This document shows positions 9,214 to 16,507 of a DNA stretch of 32,993 bases, one piece after another (the first letter of the stretch is position 1; each line of letters starts with the position of its first letter). Source of the DNA: Chloroflexota bacterium. GTDB lineage: Bacteria > Chloroflexota > Dehalococcoidia > JACPPY01. The stretch spans positions 1-32,993 of the forward strand of contig JACPPY010000083.1 of assembly GCA_016190755.1 (NCBI GenBank), given 5' to 3'. Position numbers and translations under genes: made by a program. The notes beneath the pieces were generated by a model. That model was given only the letters and a program-made list of their open reading frames with translations. It did not search any database and was not told where the DNA came from.

Positions 9214-9534
9214 CTAGCGCTTCGGAGCCATCGCCATTTCCTGGGCCGCCGCTTTCTTGGCTCGCTCGAAGGCGTTTTTGGCATCCACCAATGGGTAGAT
9301 TTCGGTATGAGAGAACGGTGCAAGGGGAAACTCGGACATTATCTGGTCCAACTCATCGGCAGACTCAACGTTTATCACTCCGCCCCCGGCTGGAATGCCC
9401 GCGAAGCCCCACACCTGCTCAAATTTCTTAGCCATAATGTACCTGTTGTTCCATGCCAGTGTCGCGTCCATGGCACCTGACACCATTTCTATCGGGATCG
9501 GAGAAGTGCCCTTGGAAATGACTAAGAACCTCAT
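9214..9534 (-). CDS. Small muconolactone-isomerase/YciI-like protein
   Basis: 106 residues, soluble. The pattern MRFLVISKGTSPIP at the start, then GGGVINVESADELDQIMSEFPLAPFSHTEIYPLVD, fits the dimeric alpha/beta-barrel (ferredoxin-like) fold of muconolactone delta-isomerase-like and DUF3303-type proteins. These are small enzymes or ligand-binding proteins of often unknown role. The C-terminal helix (AFERAKKAAAQEMAMAPKR) is basic. A strong GGAGGG ribosome binding site stands before the ATG. No muconate or aromatic degradation genes are nearby, so the isomerase name should not be taken as function. Confidence 0.75.
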   Translation of the reverse strand: MRFLVISKGTSPIPIEMVSGAMDATLAWNNRYIMAKKFEQVWGFAGIPAGGGVINVESADELDQIMSEFPLAPFSHTEIYPLVDAKNAFERAKKAAAQEMAMAPKR

Positions 9535-9671
9535 ATTATTAATTTCCCTCCTGACTTAGTGAATAGACCAATTGCGACTTGACGACAGGATATTCCAAAC
9601 TCAGAATCGCCTACTTGCTACTTGGGGAATCCAGGCGGATTGACTTGAGGGTCCGGGGTTTGGGCTACATA

Positions 9672-9705
9672 CGGGCAGCCCGTTGCCGCAGGCAACGGGC
9701 GCCCG
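9672..9705. repeat. Long perfect hairpin, REP-like palindrome
   Basis: GCCCGTTGCC (9678-9687), loop GCA, GGCAACGGGC (9691-9700), extended outward by CGGGC (9672-9676) and GCCCG (9701-9705) with a single bulged A. It lies downstream of the minus-strand Cys-rich gene at 9730. No T-run follows on either strand, so a dispersed palindromic repeat or RNA-stabilising hairpin is more likely than an intrinsic terminator. Confidence 0.65.
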
Positions 9706-9729
9706 GACATGTGAGATACGAAACGTCAG

Positions 9730-10008
9730 CTACGCTGCTTTTACTGGCTCTTTCTTTGCTTTTGCCCGCGAAGACGACGTTGCCCTGCTTCTCGTGGCTT
9801 TCATCGGCTGGTCGCAGCAGATGATGTCATGGGCTTCCACGCAGCCGCAGGTCTCATCCACCGTTACCACCAGGCCGCAGGTCTGGCAGGAGTAGGATTC
9901 TCCCCGGCTTGCCTTGCTCTTCGTCGTTGATCTTGAGGTCATTCCTTTTGACGCGGTGGTTTTGGACTTAGACTCTGACTTGCGCTCCGCTGTAGCTTGC
10001 TTTGCCAT
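9730..10008 (-). CDS. Desulforedoxin-like metal-binding protein with basic tails
   Basis: 92 residues. The centre reads YSCQTCGLVV...CGCVEAHDIICCDQPMK: Cys at 41, 44, 54, 56, 64 and 65. The C41-x2-C44 pair and C64C65-x-QPM pattern match desulforedoxin and the desulfoferrodoxin N-domain, which bind iron through four cysteines; C54 and C56 are extra. Both flanks (1-37 and 71-92) are low-complexity Lys/Ser/Arg/Ala/Thr, probably disordered and nucleic-acid-binding in character. The start is the ATG at 10008, since a perfect AGGAGG lies 8 bases upstream; an in-frame GTG at 10017 overlaps that ribosome binding site. Possible roles are electron transfer, zinc structure or redox sensing. Confidence 0.7.
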   Translation of the reverse strand: MAKQATAERKSESKSKTTASKGMTSRSTTKSKASRGESYSCQTCGLVVTVDETCGCVEAHDIICCDQPMKATRSRATSSSRAKAKKEPVKAA

Positions 10009-10171
10009 TATTGTCACCTCCTCTTACTTTCCATTCTAACACCATGTATTGGCTGCCCGACTTCATGTGCGTGTTATTGCTCGGAGCAAGGAAAGGAGGC
10101 ATCAAGCAATATCTGTTTGGCTCCCGAGTACTATCGCAGCTATCAACAGACCTGTCGCACCCGAGGTTCCT

Positions 10172-11035
10172 CTAGCTGGTCACGTCGCGCTTCCGAAACA
10201 GGTAGAAAGCCGCTATCAAGAAGGCCAGACTGTAGAGCGACAGGACGATTGCCGCGTGCCAGACTCCGGGGGTGGAGATATCAAAACCACCTCCACCGAA
10301 CCCGCCGCCGACACGGGAAGGGAGACTGTTTAGCTGCGCAATCACCCTGACATTGGCCGCCAGAAGGTAGTTTGGCACATCAGCCACCCATCCGCCGGCG
10401 AGCCTCATGAGAGTAGTAATAATCGACTCCAGAAATAACACCCCGATACCGAGAGCAATACCCGAAGTAGCCGAACGCCCGACCACTGCGAATAGGAACC
10501 CCAGTAGAACATAAGGCATGATAATGAACAGTGTACGCCAGAACTGGAGGAACTGGTCACGTATATATGCTGAGGTCATAAAGCTAAAGTCGAAGGAGTA
10601 GCCACCTAGGGCAGTAGTGATCAGGCTCATGATGAAGCCCGTGGCCACGCCGATGATCGCCCCGACAAAGATTAAGGCCGCTGCTGTCACAAGCTTGGCG
10701 CCAAGAAACCTGGCACGACTTTCGCTGCAGATGAGCATCGTCCTGACGGTTCGCCAGCTATATTCGCTTCCCACCGAACTGCCGATGAGTATCACAGCCA
10801 GCACAGTGCCGAGGGATGACAGCATCGAGAAGGCGAAAGGAATGGCGACAGGAAGCCCGAGCAGGTTCTCCGCGTTTCCCATTCCCCGCCCGTCTCCACC
10901 GAGAGGAGCGACCTTCGACACCGCCAGCAGCAACAAGTACATGATGACCAGTATACCGACCAGGACGAATAGCAGCACCCTCGTCATCTGGCGCTTGAGT
11001 AGTTTGATGAACTCGGCGTCGATGAGCCTAATCAC
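10172..11035 (-). CDS. ABC-2 type transporter permease
   Basis: 287 residues with about six membrane segments (first at 18-39, last at 262-280). The layout is that of ABC-2 permeases: a cytoplasmic N-terminus (LIDAEFIKLLKRQ), a large first extracytoplasmic loop, and the conserved SVGSEYSWRTVRTMLICSES block after the second segment, close to the NatB/BcrB/LinM-like permease group. A Gly-rich stretch (GGGFGGGGF, about 243-251) precedes the last segment. It starts with GTG at 11035 and overlaps the 3' end of the ATPase gene by 8 bases; AGGAGG lies inside the ATPase coding region 8 bases before it. The two probably form one exporter; the cargo is unknown. Confidence 0.88.
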   Translation of the reverse strand: MIRLIDAEFIKLLKRQMTRVLLFVLVGILVIMYLLLLAVSKVAPLGGDGRGMGNAENLLGLPVAIPFAFSMLSSLGTVLAVILIGSSVGSEYSWRTVRTMLICSESRARFLGAKLVTAAALIFVGAIIGVATGFIMSLITTALGGYSFDFSFMTSAYIRDQFLQFWRTLFIIMPYVLLGFLFAVVGRSATSGIALGIGVLFLESIITTLMRLAGGWVADVPNYLLAANVRVIAQLNSLPSRVGGGFGGGGFDISTPGVWHAAIVLSLYSLAFLIAAFYLFRKRDVTS

Positions 11036-11987
11036 CGCTTTTGCCTCCTGTTAACTCGAGGAAAACGTTTTCCAGGCTCAAGCTATGGCTTATCATCTCG
11101 GACGGGAATATCCTCTGTTCCGCCAGCGCTTCGGCTACCTGAGATGACCTGTCCTTGGGCACAGCCACAGCCAGGTAGCTGTCCTCTCTTTTTATTGAGC
11201 CGACCCAGGGCAGCTTTTTGAGGACTTCCTCGGCAGAGGCAATATCTGCCACAGCTATCCGGAGCATATGGCCTCGGTTGAGTAGTTCATCCACCGGAGC
11301 TGAAGTGAGCATCGCACCCTGCTTGATGACCGCAACCCTGTGGCATATTTGCTCCACTTCATGGAGCATATGGCTGCACAGGAAAACGGTACGACCTTCG
11401 CGCGCCAGTGCAGCAATGAGGTCGCGCACCTCCTTCGTACCGGCAGGGTCAAGCCCGTTGGCCGGCTCGTCCAATATTATGAGTTCCGGGTCTCTCAGCA
11501 GGGTTGAAGCAATGCCCAGCCTTTGCTTCATCCCCATGGAGTAGTGTCCGTACGGGTCTGAGGCTCGGTCTTTCAGGTTTACCCGTTCCAGGACTTCGGC
11601 AATCCTGCTCTTGGGAACACCGCCTGTAGCTGTAGCCAGCACTTCCAGGTTGTCCCACCCGGACAGGTAGGGGTAGAAGGCAGGCGCCTCGACAACCGCG
11701 CCAACCCGCCGTAGCACGCTCCACAGGTTATCCCGGAGGTTGAGACCGAATAGCTCAATGTTTCCAGCGGTGGGCTCGATGAGGCCAAGTATCATGCCGA
11801 CGGTAGTGCTCTTCCCTGAGCCGTTCGGCCCAAGGAAGCCGAAGACCTCGCCCCGACGAAGCTCCAGGTTAAGGTCCTTGACGGCTTCCAGTTTCCCAAA
11901 TCGCTTGCTCAACCCGGTAGTCCGAAGGACAATTTCATGGCCCATGTCGGAGCCGGGAACAGGTGCTGTAATAGCCTGAGTCTTCAT
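11028..11987 (-). CDS. ABC transporter ATP-binding protein (BcrA/NatA-like)
   Basis: 319 residues. Walker A is GPNGSGKST (53-61), the signature is the relaxed YSMGMKQR form (149-156) typical of BcrA/CcmA-type ATPases, Walker B is LIILDEP (169-175), D-loop NGLD follows and the switch histidine is H206 in CSHMLHE. The roughly 85-residue C-terminal extension with VAVPKDRSSQVAEALAEQRI is normal for this drug/antibiotic-exporter group. It is the first gene of the pair and powers the ABC-2 permease encoded next. The ATG at 11987 follows CGGAG. Export of a small amphiphile or bacteriocin-like molecule is the usual family role; nothing here identifies the cargo. Confidence 0.93.
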   Translation of the reverse strand: MKTQAITAPVPGSDMGHEIVLRTTGLSKRFGKLEAVKDLNLELRRGEVFGFLGPNGSGKSTTVGMILGLIEPTAGNIELFGLNLRDNLWSVLRRVGAVVEAPAFYPYLSGWDNLEVLATATGGVPKSRIAEVLERVNLKDRASDPYGHYSMGMKQRLGIASTLLRDPELIILDEPANGLDPAGTKEVRDLIAALAREGRTVFLCSHMLHEVEQICHRVAVIKQGAMLTSAPVDELLNRGHMLRIAVADIASAEEVLKKLPWVGSIKREDSYLAVAVPKDRSSQVAEALAEQRIFPSEMISHSLSLENVFLELTGGKSGD

Positions 11988-12073
11988 AGCGTACTCCGTA
12001 TACTTTCGCGCTGCGACCTACTGCAAACATCATACAACGGAAATCTGGGCGGCGTGCTTCATGTTCTTGTGGC

Positions 12074-12655
12074 CTATTCGCGGCCAAGATACTGCAGAGC
12101 CTGCCGCACCCGCTCTTCCAACGAGAGGCCGGAGGCAGGGGGCAGGTGAGAAACAGCCTTCATGGCCTCGGATGCGGAATAGCCCAGGGCAGTCAGAGCG
12201 GCCACTATATCGGAGCTTTCAGGCAATAGCGGCACATGCTCCACAGGCCACTGTTTTTCTACCTTGCCTTTGAGCTCCAGTATGATACGGCCGGCGGTCT
12301 TTTTGCCTATGCCCGACACAGTAGTGAGCACGTCAGGGTTGCTGCTGGCTATGGCCAGCGCCACCTGCTCTGGGCTGAGAGCGGACAGGATAGACAGGGC
12401 TAGTTTCGGTCCAACCCCGGAGACTGTTATTAGCGTTTCGAACAGGCCAAGCTCCTCGGCGGTGGCAAATCCGTATAAGGCGATGACGTCTTCACGCAGG
12501 TGGAGATGTGTATGCAAATCCACTGAGCTGCCAACGGCACCGAGGTTGTCGAGCACCGGCCCTGGGGCGAAAACCTTGAGCGCAAAGCCACCGACGCGTA
12601 CCGCAGCCCATCCAGGCCCGCAGCCTTCGAGCGTGCCATGAATAGCCGATATCAT
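12074..12655 (-). CDS. ruvA: Holliday junction branch migration protein RuvA
   Basis: 193 residues, the usual length. RuvA tetramers bind four-way DNA junctions and load the RuvB motor for branch migration. An N-terminal OB domain (MISAIHGTLEG ... LREDVIALYGF) is followed by two helix-hairpin-helix motifs, TVSGVGPKLALSILS and TVSGIGKKTAGRIILELK, and a C-terminal domain ending SLEERVRQALQYLGRE that contacts RuvB. The ATG overlaps the ruvC stop by 4 bases (ATGA) with GGAGGAAG ahead, so it is translated in step with ruvC. ruvB is not in the window; the gene order continues with ABC exporter genes instead. Confidence 0.97.
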   Translation of the reverse strand: MISAIHGTLEGCGPGWAAVRVGGFALKVFAPGPVLDNLGAVGSSVDLHTHLHLREDVIALYGFATAEELGLFETLITVSGVGPKLALSILSALSPEQVALAIASSNPDVLTTVSGIGKKTAGRIILELKGKVEKQWPVEHVPLLPESSDIVAALTALGYSASEAMKAVSHLPPASGLSLEERVRQALQYLGRE

Positions 12656-13149
12656 TGGTCTTCCTCCAGGAGTCTAGATAGTTGTGTTTCCTGGAGATGG
12701 CAGAGCGCCAGCGCCAGGGCATCTGCTGCATCGTCGGGTTGCGGCGCCTCCGGCAATCCCAGCCTCAGGCGCACTACCTCCTGGATTTGCTGCTTGCCAC
12801 TGCCACCGTACGAGGATACACGCTGCTTTACCTGAGCTGGACTATACCTGAAGACAGGAATGCCCTTCTGTGCTGCGGCAAGTATGGCTATAGCCTGCGC
12901 CCGGCCTATGGACAGGGCGGCACGGACATTATCAGACACGAACGGTTCCTCTACGGCTACCTCATCAGGTTTGGCGCGTGCGATGACCTGAATTAATTGT
13001 TGGTACAGCATGGCCAGCCGCTCTTCGATATCCGAGGTTGCCCGGCATGTAAGGACGCCGCACTCTATCATCTTGGCGGTATCGGCATCTTCCTCCACGA
13101 CACCATATCCCATCTTCACTGTGCCCGGGTCTATACCAAGTATGCGCAA
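12652..13149 (-). CDS. ruvC: Crossover junction endodeoxyribonuclease RuvC
   Basis: 165 residues. RuvC is the dimeric resolvase that nicks Holliday junctions symmetrically. The four acidic metal ligands are visible: D7 in ILGIDPGT, E67 in VAVEEPFV, and D140 and D143 in PDDAADALALA. The start is a TTG at 13149, required to give the family N-terminus MRILGIDPG; GAGGAG lies 7 bases upstream and no ATG is available. It overlaps ruvA by 4 bases and follows yebC on the same strand after 178 bases, the common yebC-ruvC-ruvA arrangement. Confidence 0.97.
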   Translation of the reverse strand: MRILGIDPGTVKMGYGVVEEDADTAKMIECGVLTCRATSDIEERLAMLYQQLIQVIARAKPDEVAVEEPFVSDNVRAALSIGRAQAIAILAAAQKGIPVFRYSPAQVKQRVSSYGGSGKQQIQEVVRLRLGLPEAPQPDDAADALALALCHLQETQLSRLLEEDQ

Positions 13150-13327
13150 AAAACGTCTCCTCGTGCCCGGCGGTCTTCAGCCTGAACCAGGGAGAATAAT
13201 AGCACGGCGGGGCTGTATTGAGAAACATTGCCTGAGCAACCCATGAAAATAAGGTGAGGAACAGCAGGGGAAAACACTACTCTGCTTAATACGTGGGATA
13301 TGTACAAGCAGCGCTGTGACGCGGCAG

Positions 13328-14089
13328 CTATGCCTTTCCGGAATGCATCTGCTCTAGCACGGCGTCGGAGAAATCGGCGTTGGAATAGACCTGCTGCACA
13401 TCGTCCAGTTCTTCGAGCCGTTCGAGTAGCTTCAATGTCTTTAGAGCAGCCTCATCCTCGAGGTTGACCACTGTCTTGGGGATCATGACCACTTCGGCGG
13501 AGGATACCTTGATGTTCTTCTGCTCCAGTGACTTGCGCACGGCCTCGAGGTCCTTGGGCCTGGTCTGTATTTCGACGTAGTTCTTATCCGTCTTGACATC
13601 TTCCGCTCCGGCGTCTATGGCCATAAGAGCGAGTTCATCCGCGTCTATGCCGTCCGGTTGAATAGTGATGACGCCATGGTTCTCGAACATCCAGGAGACT
13701 GCGCCGCTTTCAGCCATGTTGCCACCGCCGCGCACGAAGGCATTGCGCACCTCTCCGATAGTCCTGTTGCGGTTATCGCTTACTGCCTGGACCATGATAG
13801 CGACGCCATTCGGACCGTAACCTTCGACAACAAACTCCTGGAGAGCGGCGCCTTCACCTGCTCCCGAGGCGCGCTTAATGGCACGGTCTATGTTGTCCAG
13901 GGGCATATTGCTGTCCCTGGCTTTCTGTATGGCGAGGCGCAATCTGGCGTTCCCCTCAGGGTTTGGGCCGCCGCCTTGCTTGACAGCGATGATGATCTCG
14001 CGGGCAAGCCTGGTGAAAAGCTGTCCGCGCTTAGCGTCAGCTACACCTTTTGAACGTTTTATCTGTGCCCACTTCGAGTGACCTGACAT
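13328..14089 (-). CDS. yebC: YebC/PmpR-family protein
   Basis: 253 residues, the normal length. The N-terminus MSGHSKWAQIKRSKGVADAKRGQLFTRL and the block EGYGPNGVAIMVQAVSDNRNRTIGEVRNAF are diagnostic. Members are cytoplasmic; some were described as DNA-binding regulators (PmpR), while more recent work links the family to ribosome function at difficult peptide bonds. It is the first gene of the yebC-ruvC-ruvA group and is read from the minus-strand promoter at 14162-14190. The ribosome binding site is weak. The 178 bases between it and ruvC hold no gene. Confidence 0.96.
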   Translation of the reverse strand: MSGHSKWAQIKRSKGVADAKRGQLFTRLAREIIIAVKQGGGPNPEGNARLRLAIQKARDSNMPLDNIDRAIKRASGAGEGAALQEFVVEGYGPNGVAIMVQAVSDNRNRTIGEVRNAFVRGGGNMAESGAVSWMFENHGVITIQPDGIDADELALMAIDAGAEDVKTDKNYVEIQTRPKDLEAVRKSLEQKNIKVSSAEVVMIPKTVVNLEDEAALKTLKLLERLEELDDVQQVYSNADFSDAVLEQMHSGKA

Positions 14090-14161
14090 ATTCTGCCCGC
14101 AATCTCCGTACGGCTTTATGATCGTACGAAACGGCCTCGCCTCCGTCGCGAATTTAGCATG

Positions 14162-14190
14162 ATTCTAGCACTTGGTTGCAGGGGGGTCAA
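14162..14190 (-). promoter_or_regulatory. Sigma-70-type promoter for yebC
   Basis: Read on the minus strand: TTGACC (14190-14185), 17-base spacer, TAGAAT (14167-14162). Transcription would start near 14155 and enter yebC about 65 bases later. It is back to back with the ribF promoter, with 14 bases between the two -35 boxes. Confidence 0.65.
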
Positions 14191-14204
14191 TCAGTGCAAT
14201 CTAT

Positions 14205-14233
14205 TTGACGCTCATATGTGCTTGTGATAGCAT
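14205..14233 (+). promoter_or_regulatory. Sigma-70-type promoter for ribF leader
   Basis: TTGACG (14205-14210), 17-base spacer, TAGCAT (14228-14233). Transcription would start near 14240, directly before the hairpin series at 14243-14284. Confidence 0.5.
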
Positions 14234-14242
14234 TCTGCCACC

Positions 14243-14284
14243 GGGAAAGTCCTTTCCAGGGGGTCGAAAGGCCCCTTTTGTTGT
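14243..14284 (+). terminator. Attenuator-like leader: intrinsic terminator with alternative pairing
   Basis: GGGGTC (14260-14265), GAAA tetraloop, GGCCCC (14270-14275), then TTTTGTTGT: a textbook intrinsic terminator. Just upstream GGAAAG can pair with CTTTCC, while CCTTTC (14251-14256) can pair with GAAAGG (14266-14271), which would break the terminator. These mutually exclusive helices sit between the predicted ribF transcription start and the ribF coding region, so attenuation is plausible. It does not resemble the FMN riboswitch. Confidence 0.55.
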
Positions 14285-14346
14285 ATTATTGATAATCGTT
14301 ATTTGTTAATCTGAGGCCACACACGAATACATCCTTAGGTCAATTC

Positions 14347-15264
14347 CTGAAGGGTCTTGCCCCTGAGGGCGACACACTGATAACCTTCGGCGTTTTCGAC
14401 GGGGTCCACCGTGGTCATCAGTTCCTCATCGAAACACTGAAGAACAGGGCCGCCGAACGCGGCCTGCTGAGTGTGGTCGTGACTTTTGCTCGCCATCCCC
14501 AGGAGGTGCTTGCCCCGCAGACCAGATTGCCCTGGTTGACCAATATTGAGAAGAAGCTCCAATTGATCCGCTGCCTGGGAGTGAACATGGTGACGGTGTT
14601 CCCTTTTGACTCGAGCGTGGCGGCGCTGAGCGCCAGGGAATTCCTGAAGATCACTCAGGAGAACCTGCGCATGAAGGGCCTGATAATCGGGCCTGACTTC
14701 GCCCTGGGCAGAGGACGGGAGGGCGACTTTGACGCCTTGTGTTCTCTGGGCCGGGAAATGGGCTTTACCGTTGAGAAGGTGCCGCCGCTGGTGCTGGATG
14801 GCATGGTCGTCAGCAGCACCACAGTCCGGAAAGCCATAGCCCTGGGGGATGTCAGGTTGTTCCAGAAACTGGTGGGCCGCTACTACGCCTTGAACGGTGA
14901 GGTCATACGAGGCGCCGAACGCGGTAGACACCTCGGCTTCCCGACTGCCAACCTGGCACTGCCTCCGGAGCGGGCAACACCGGCAAACGGCGTATACGCC
15001 AGTTGGGCTTACATCCATGGCGAGCGCTGTGCAGCAGCAACGAACATAGGTGTGCGCCCTACTTTCGATAATGGGCAGCGCCTCGCCGAGGTCTATATAC
15101 TGGACTTCGAAGGCGACATATACGGCCGCGAGTTGTGCGTCGAGCTTGTGGAAAAGCTGCGGGATGAGCTGCGTTTTTCAAGCGTGGATGAGCTCAAAGA
15201 GCAAATGAAACTGGATGTGTTGAAGACGAAGGAGTTGCTGGTGGCGGAGGCAAGAGCGAAATAA
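14347..15264 (+). CDS. ribF: Bifunctional riboflavin kinase/FAD synthetase RibF
   Basis: Converts riboflavin to FMN and FMN to FAD. The N-terminal nucleotidyltransferase motif TFGVFDGVHRGHQ is encoded at 14383-14421, then VTFARHPQEVL, IIGPDFALGRGREGD and SSTTVRKAI. The C-terminal kinase domain has GRHLGFPTANL and NGVYASW, with NIGVRPTF. The start is a problem: between the in-frame stop TAA (14293-14295) and the first GTG (14473, inside the domain) there is no ATG, GTG or TTG. CTG codons at 14311, 14347 and 14377 are candidates; 14347 gives 305 residues, the usual size, and AGGT precedes it, while 14377 has GAGGG at good spacing. A base error is also possible. The stop overlaps the tyrS start (TAATG). 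Confidence 0.9.
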   Translation: MKGLAPEGDTLITFGVFDGVHRGHQFLIETLKNRAAERGLLSVVVTFARHPQEVLAPQTRLPWLTNIEKKLQLIRCLGVNMVTVFPFDSSVAALSAREFLKITQENLRMKGLIIGPDFALGRGREGDFDALCSLGREMGFTVEKVPPLVLDGMVVSSTTVRKAIALGDVRLFQKLVGRYYALNGEVIRGAERGRHLGFPTANLALPPERATPANGVYASWAYIHGERCAAATNIGVRPTFDNGQRLAEVYILDFEGDIYGRELCVELVEKLRDELRFSSVDELKEQMKLDVLKTKELLVAEARAK

Positions 15265-16484
15265 TGAAGACGCTCGATTTCAATAAGCTGCTGCGTCGCG
15301 GCGTAGCTGAGATCATCTCCGAACAGGAGTTAATCAAGCTGCTGGAGTCCGGGAAGCCCTTACGGTTGAAGCAGGGGTTCGATCCCTCCAGGCCGGACAT
15401 ACATCTGGGACATGTGGTCGGGTTGCGCAAACTGCGCCAGTTTCAGGAGCTAGGCCATCACGTGATATTGATCGTGGGCGACTGGACGGCGCAAATAGGC
15501 GATCCCAGCGGTGTATCGGCAACCAGGACCATGTTGTCCGCAGAAGAGGTCAAAGCCAACGCCCGCACCTACATGGAGCAGTTCTTCAAGGTCATTGATA
15601 AAGATAAGACCGAAGTTCGATGGCAAAGCGATTGGTTCGGCAAGTTCAACCTGGCCGACGTCATTCGACTGACCAGCCGCTTCACAGTCGCCCAGTTTCT
15701 GGCTCGTGAGGATTTTCACAACCGCTACGCTGCGGGCAAACCCATCGCCATAACTGAGCTGCTTTACCCGCTACTCCAGGCCTATGACTCTGTCGAGATC
15801 GACGCGGACGTGGAGTTCGGCGGCGTGGACCAGAAATTCAACTGCCTTGTAGGACGCGAGCTTCAGGGCATGCTGGGCAAGCCTCAGCAGCAGGTGTTCC
15901 TGATGCCCCTGCTGGTCGGCACCGACGGCGTACACAAGAAGAGCAAGAGCCAGGGGAACTATGAAGGTGTGACAGACCCGCCCAACGACATGTATGGTAA
16001 GATCATGTCCATACCGGACACACTCATTTTGAGCTATTTCGAACTGCTCACTGACGAGGTCGATGAGGAGCTTGAGAAGTTCCGCGAGCAGATGAACAAG
16101 TGCGAGATCAACCCCATGGTGTTGAAAAAACGCCTGGCCAGGGATATAGTGCAACAGTTTCATGGCCGCGAGGGCGCTATGCAGGCAGAGGAGCATTTCA
16201 CCACGGTGTTCCAGCGGCGCCAGAAGCCCGAAGAGATGGCGGAGTGCGTGGTCATCGCCGAAGCTTTGAGTGATGCGTTGTACCGGGTGGATTTGGTGAC
16301 GATGCTGCTCGATAGAGGAATAGCGAAGAGCAAGGCTGAAGTGAAACGACTTCTGGCCCAGGGCGCCATCGAGATCGAGGGAAAGAAAGTAGATACGGCA
16401 CTGGTTGATGTGCCCGACGGCGCCGTGGCAAAAGTGGGCAAACGCGGTTTTCTAAGGATGACTATAAAGCAAACTCGCTCATAA
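15264..16484 (+). CDS. tyrS: Tyrosyl-tRNA synthetase (TyrZ type)
   Basis: 406 residues. Charges tRNA-Tyr. The class I signature HIGH appears as HLGH (47-50) in PDIHLGHVVGLRKL. The tyrosine pocket region has QAYDSVEIDADVEFGGVDQKFN, and the KMSKS loop is KKSKS (225-229) followed by QGNYEG, so the second position is Lys instead of Met. A C-terminal S4 RNA-binding domain (about 340-403, DRGIAKSKAEVKRLLAQGAIEIEGKKV) completes it. It overlaps ribF by one base and is probably cotranscribed with it. No T-box leader is seen, as expected for a gene inside an operon. Confidence 0.96.
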   Translation: MKTLDFNKLLRRGVAEIISEQELIKLLESGKPLRLKQGFDPSRPDIHLGHVVGLRKLRQFQELGHHVILIVGDWTAQIGDPSGVSATRTMLSAEEVKANARTYMEQFFKVIDKDKTEVRWQSDWFGKFNLADVIRLTSRFTVAQFLAREDFHNRYAAGKPIAITELLYPLLQAYDSVEIDADVEFGGVDQKFNCLVGRELQGMLGKPQQQVFLMPLLVGTDGVHKKSKSQGNYEGVTDPPNDMYGKIMSIPDTLILSYFELLTDEVDEELEKFREQMNKCEINPMVLKKRLARDIVQQFHGREGAMQAEEHFTTVFQRRQKPEEMAECVVIAEALSDALYRVDLVTMLLDRGIAKSKAEVKRLLAQGAIEIEGKKVDTALVDVPDGAVAKVGKRGFLRMTIKQTRS

Positions 16485-16494
16485 CTCGCTCATA
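16473..16494. repeat. Tandem 11-base duplication across the tyrS stop
   Basis: ACTCGCTCATA occurs twice in direct succession (16473-16483 and 16484-16494). The first copy carries the last codons and most of the stop of tyrS; the second lies between tyrS and the next ribosome binding site. It looks like a small slippage duplication. Confidence 0.8.
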
Positions 16495-16507
16495 AATAAG
16501 GAGGAAG

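Noticed and set aside
14288-14308. Fur-box-like GATAATCGTTATTTG
   Set aside because: The match to the Fur consensus is partial and not symmetric; AT-rich chance similarity is likely.
14240-14345. FMN riboswitch ahead of ribF
   Set aside because: The space is too short and lacks the conserved AGGGUG-type FMN core; only a simple attenuator-like structure is visible.
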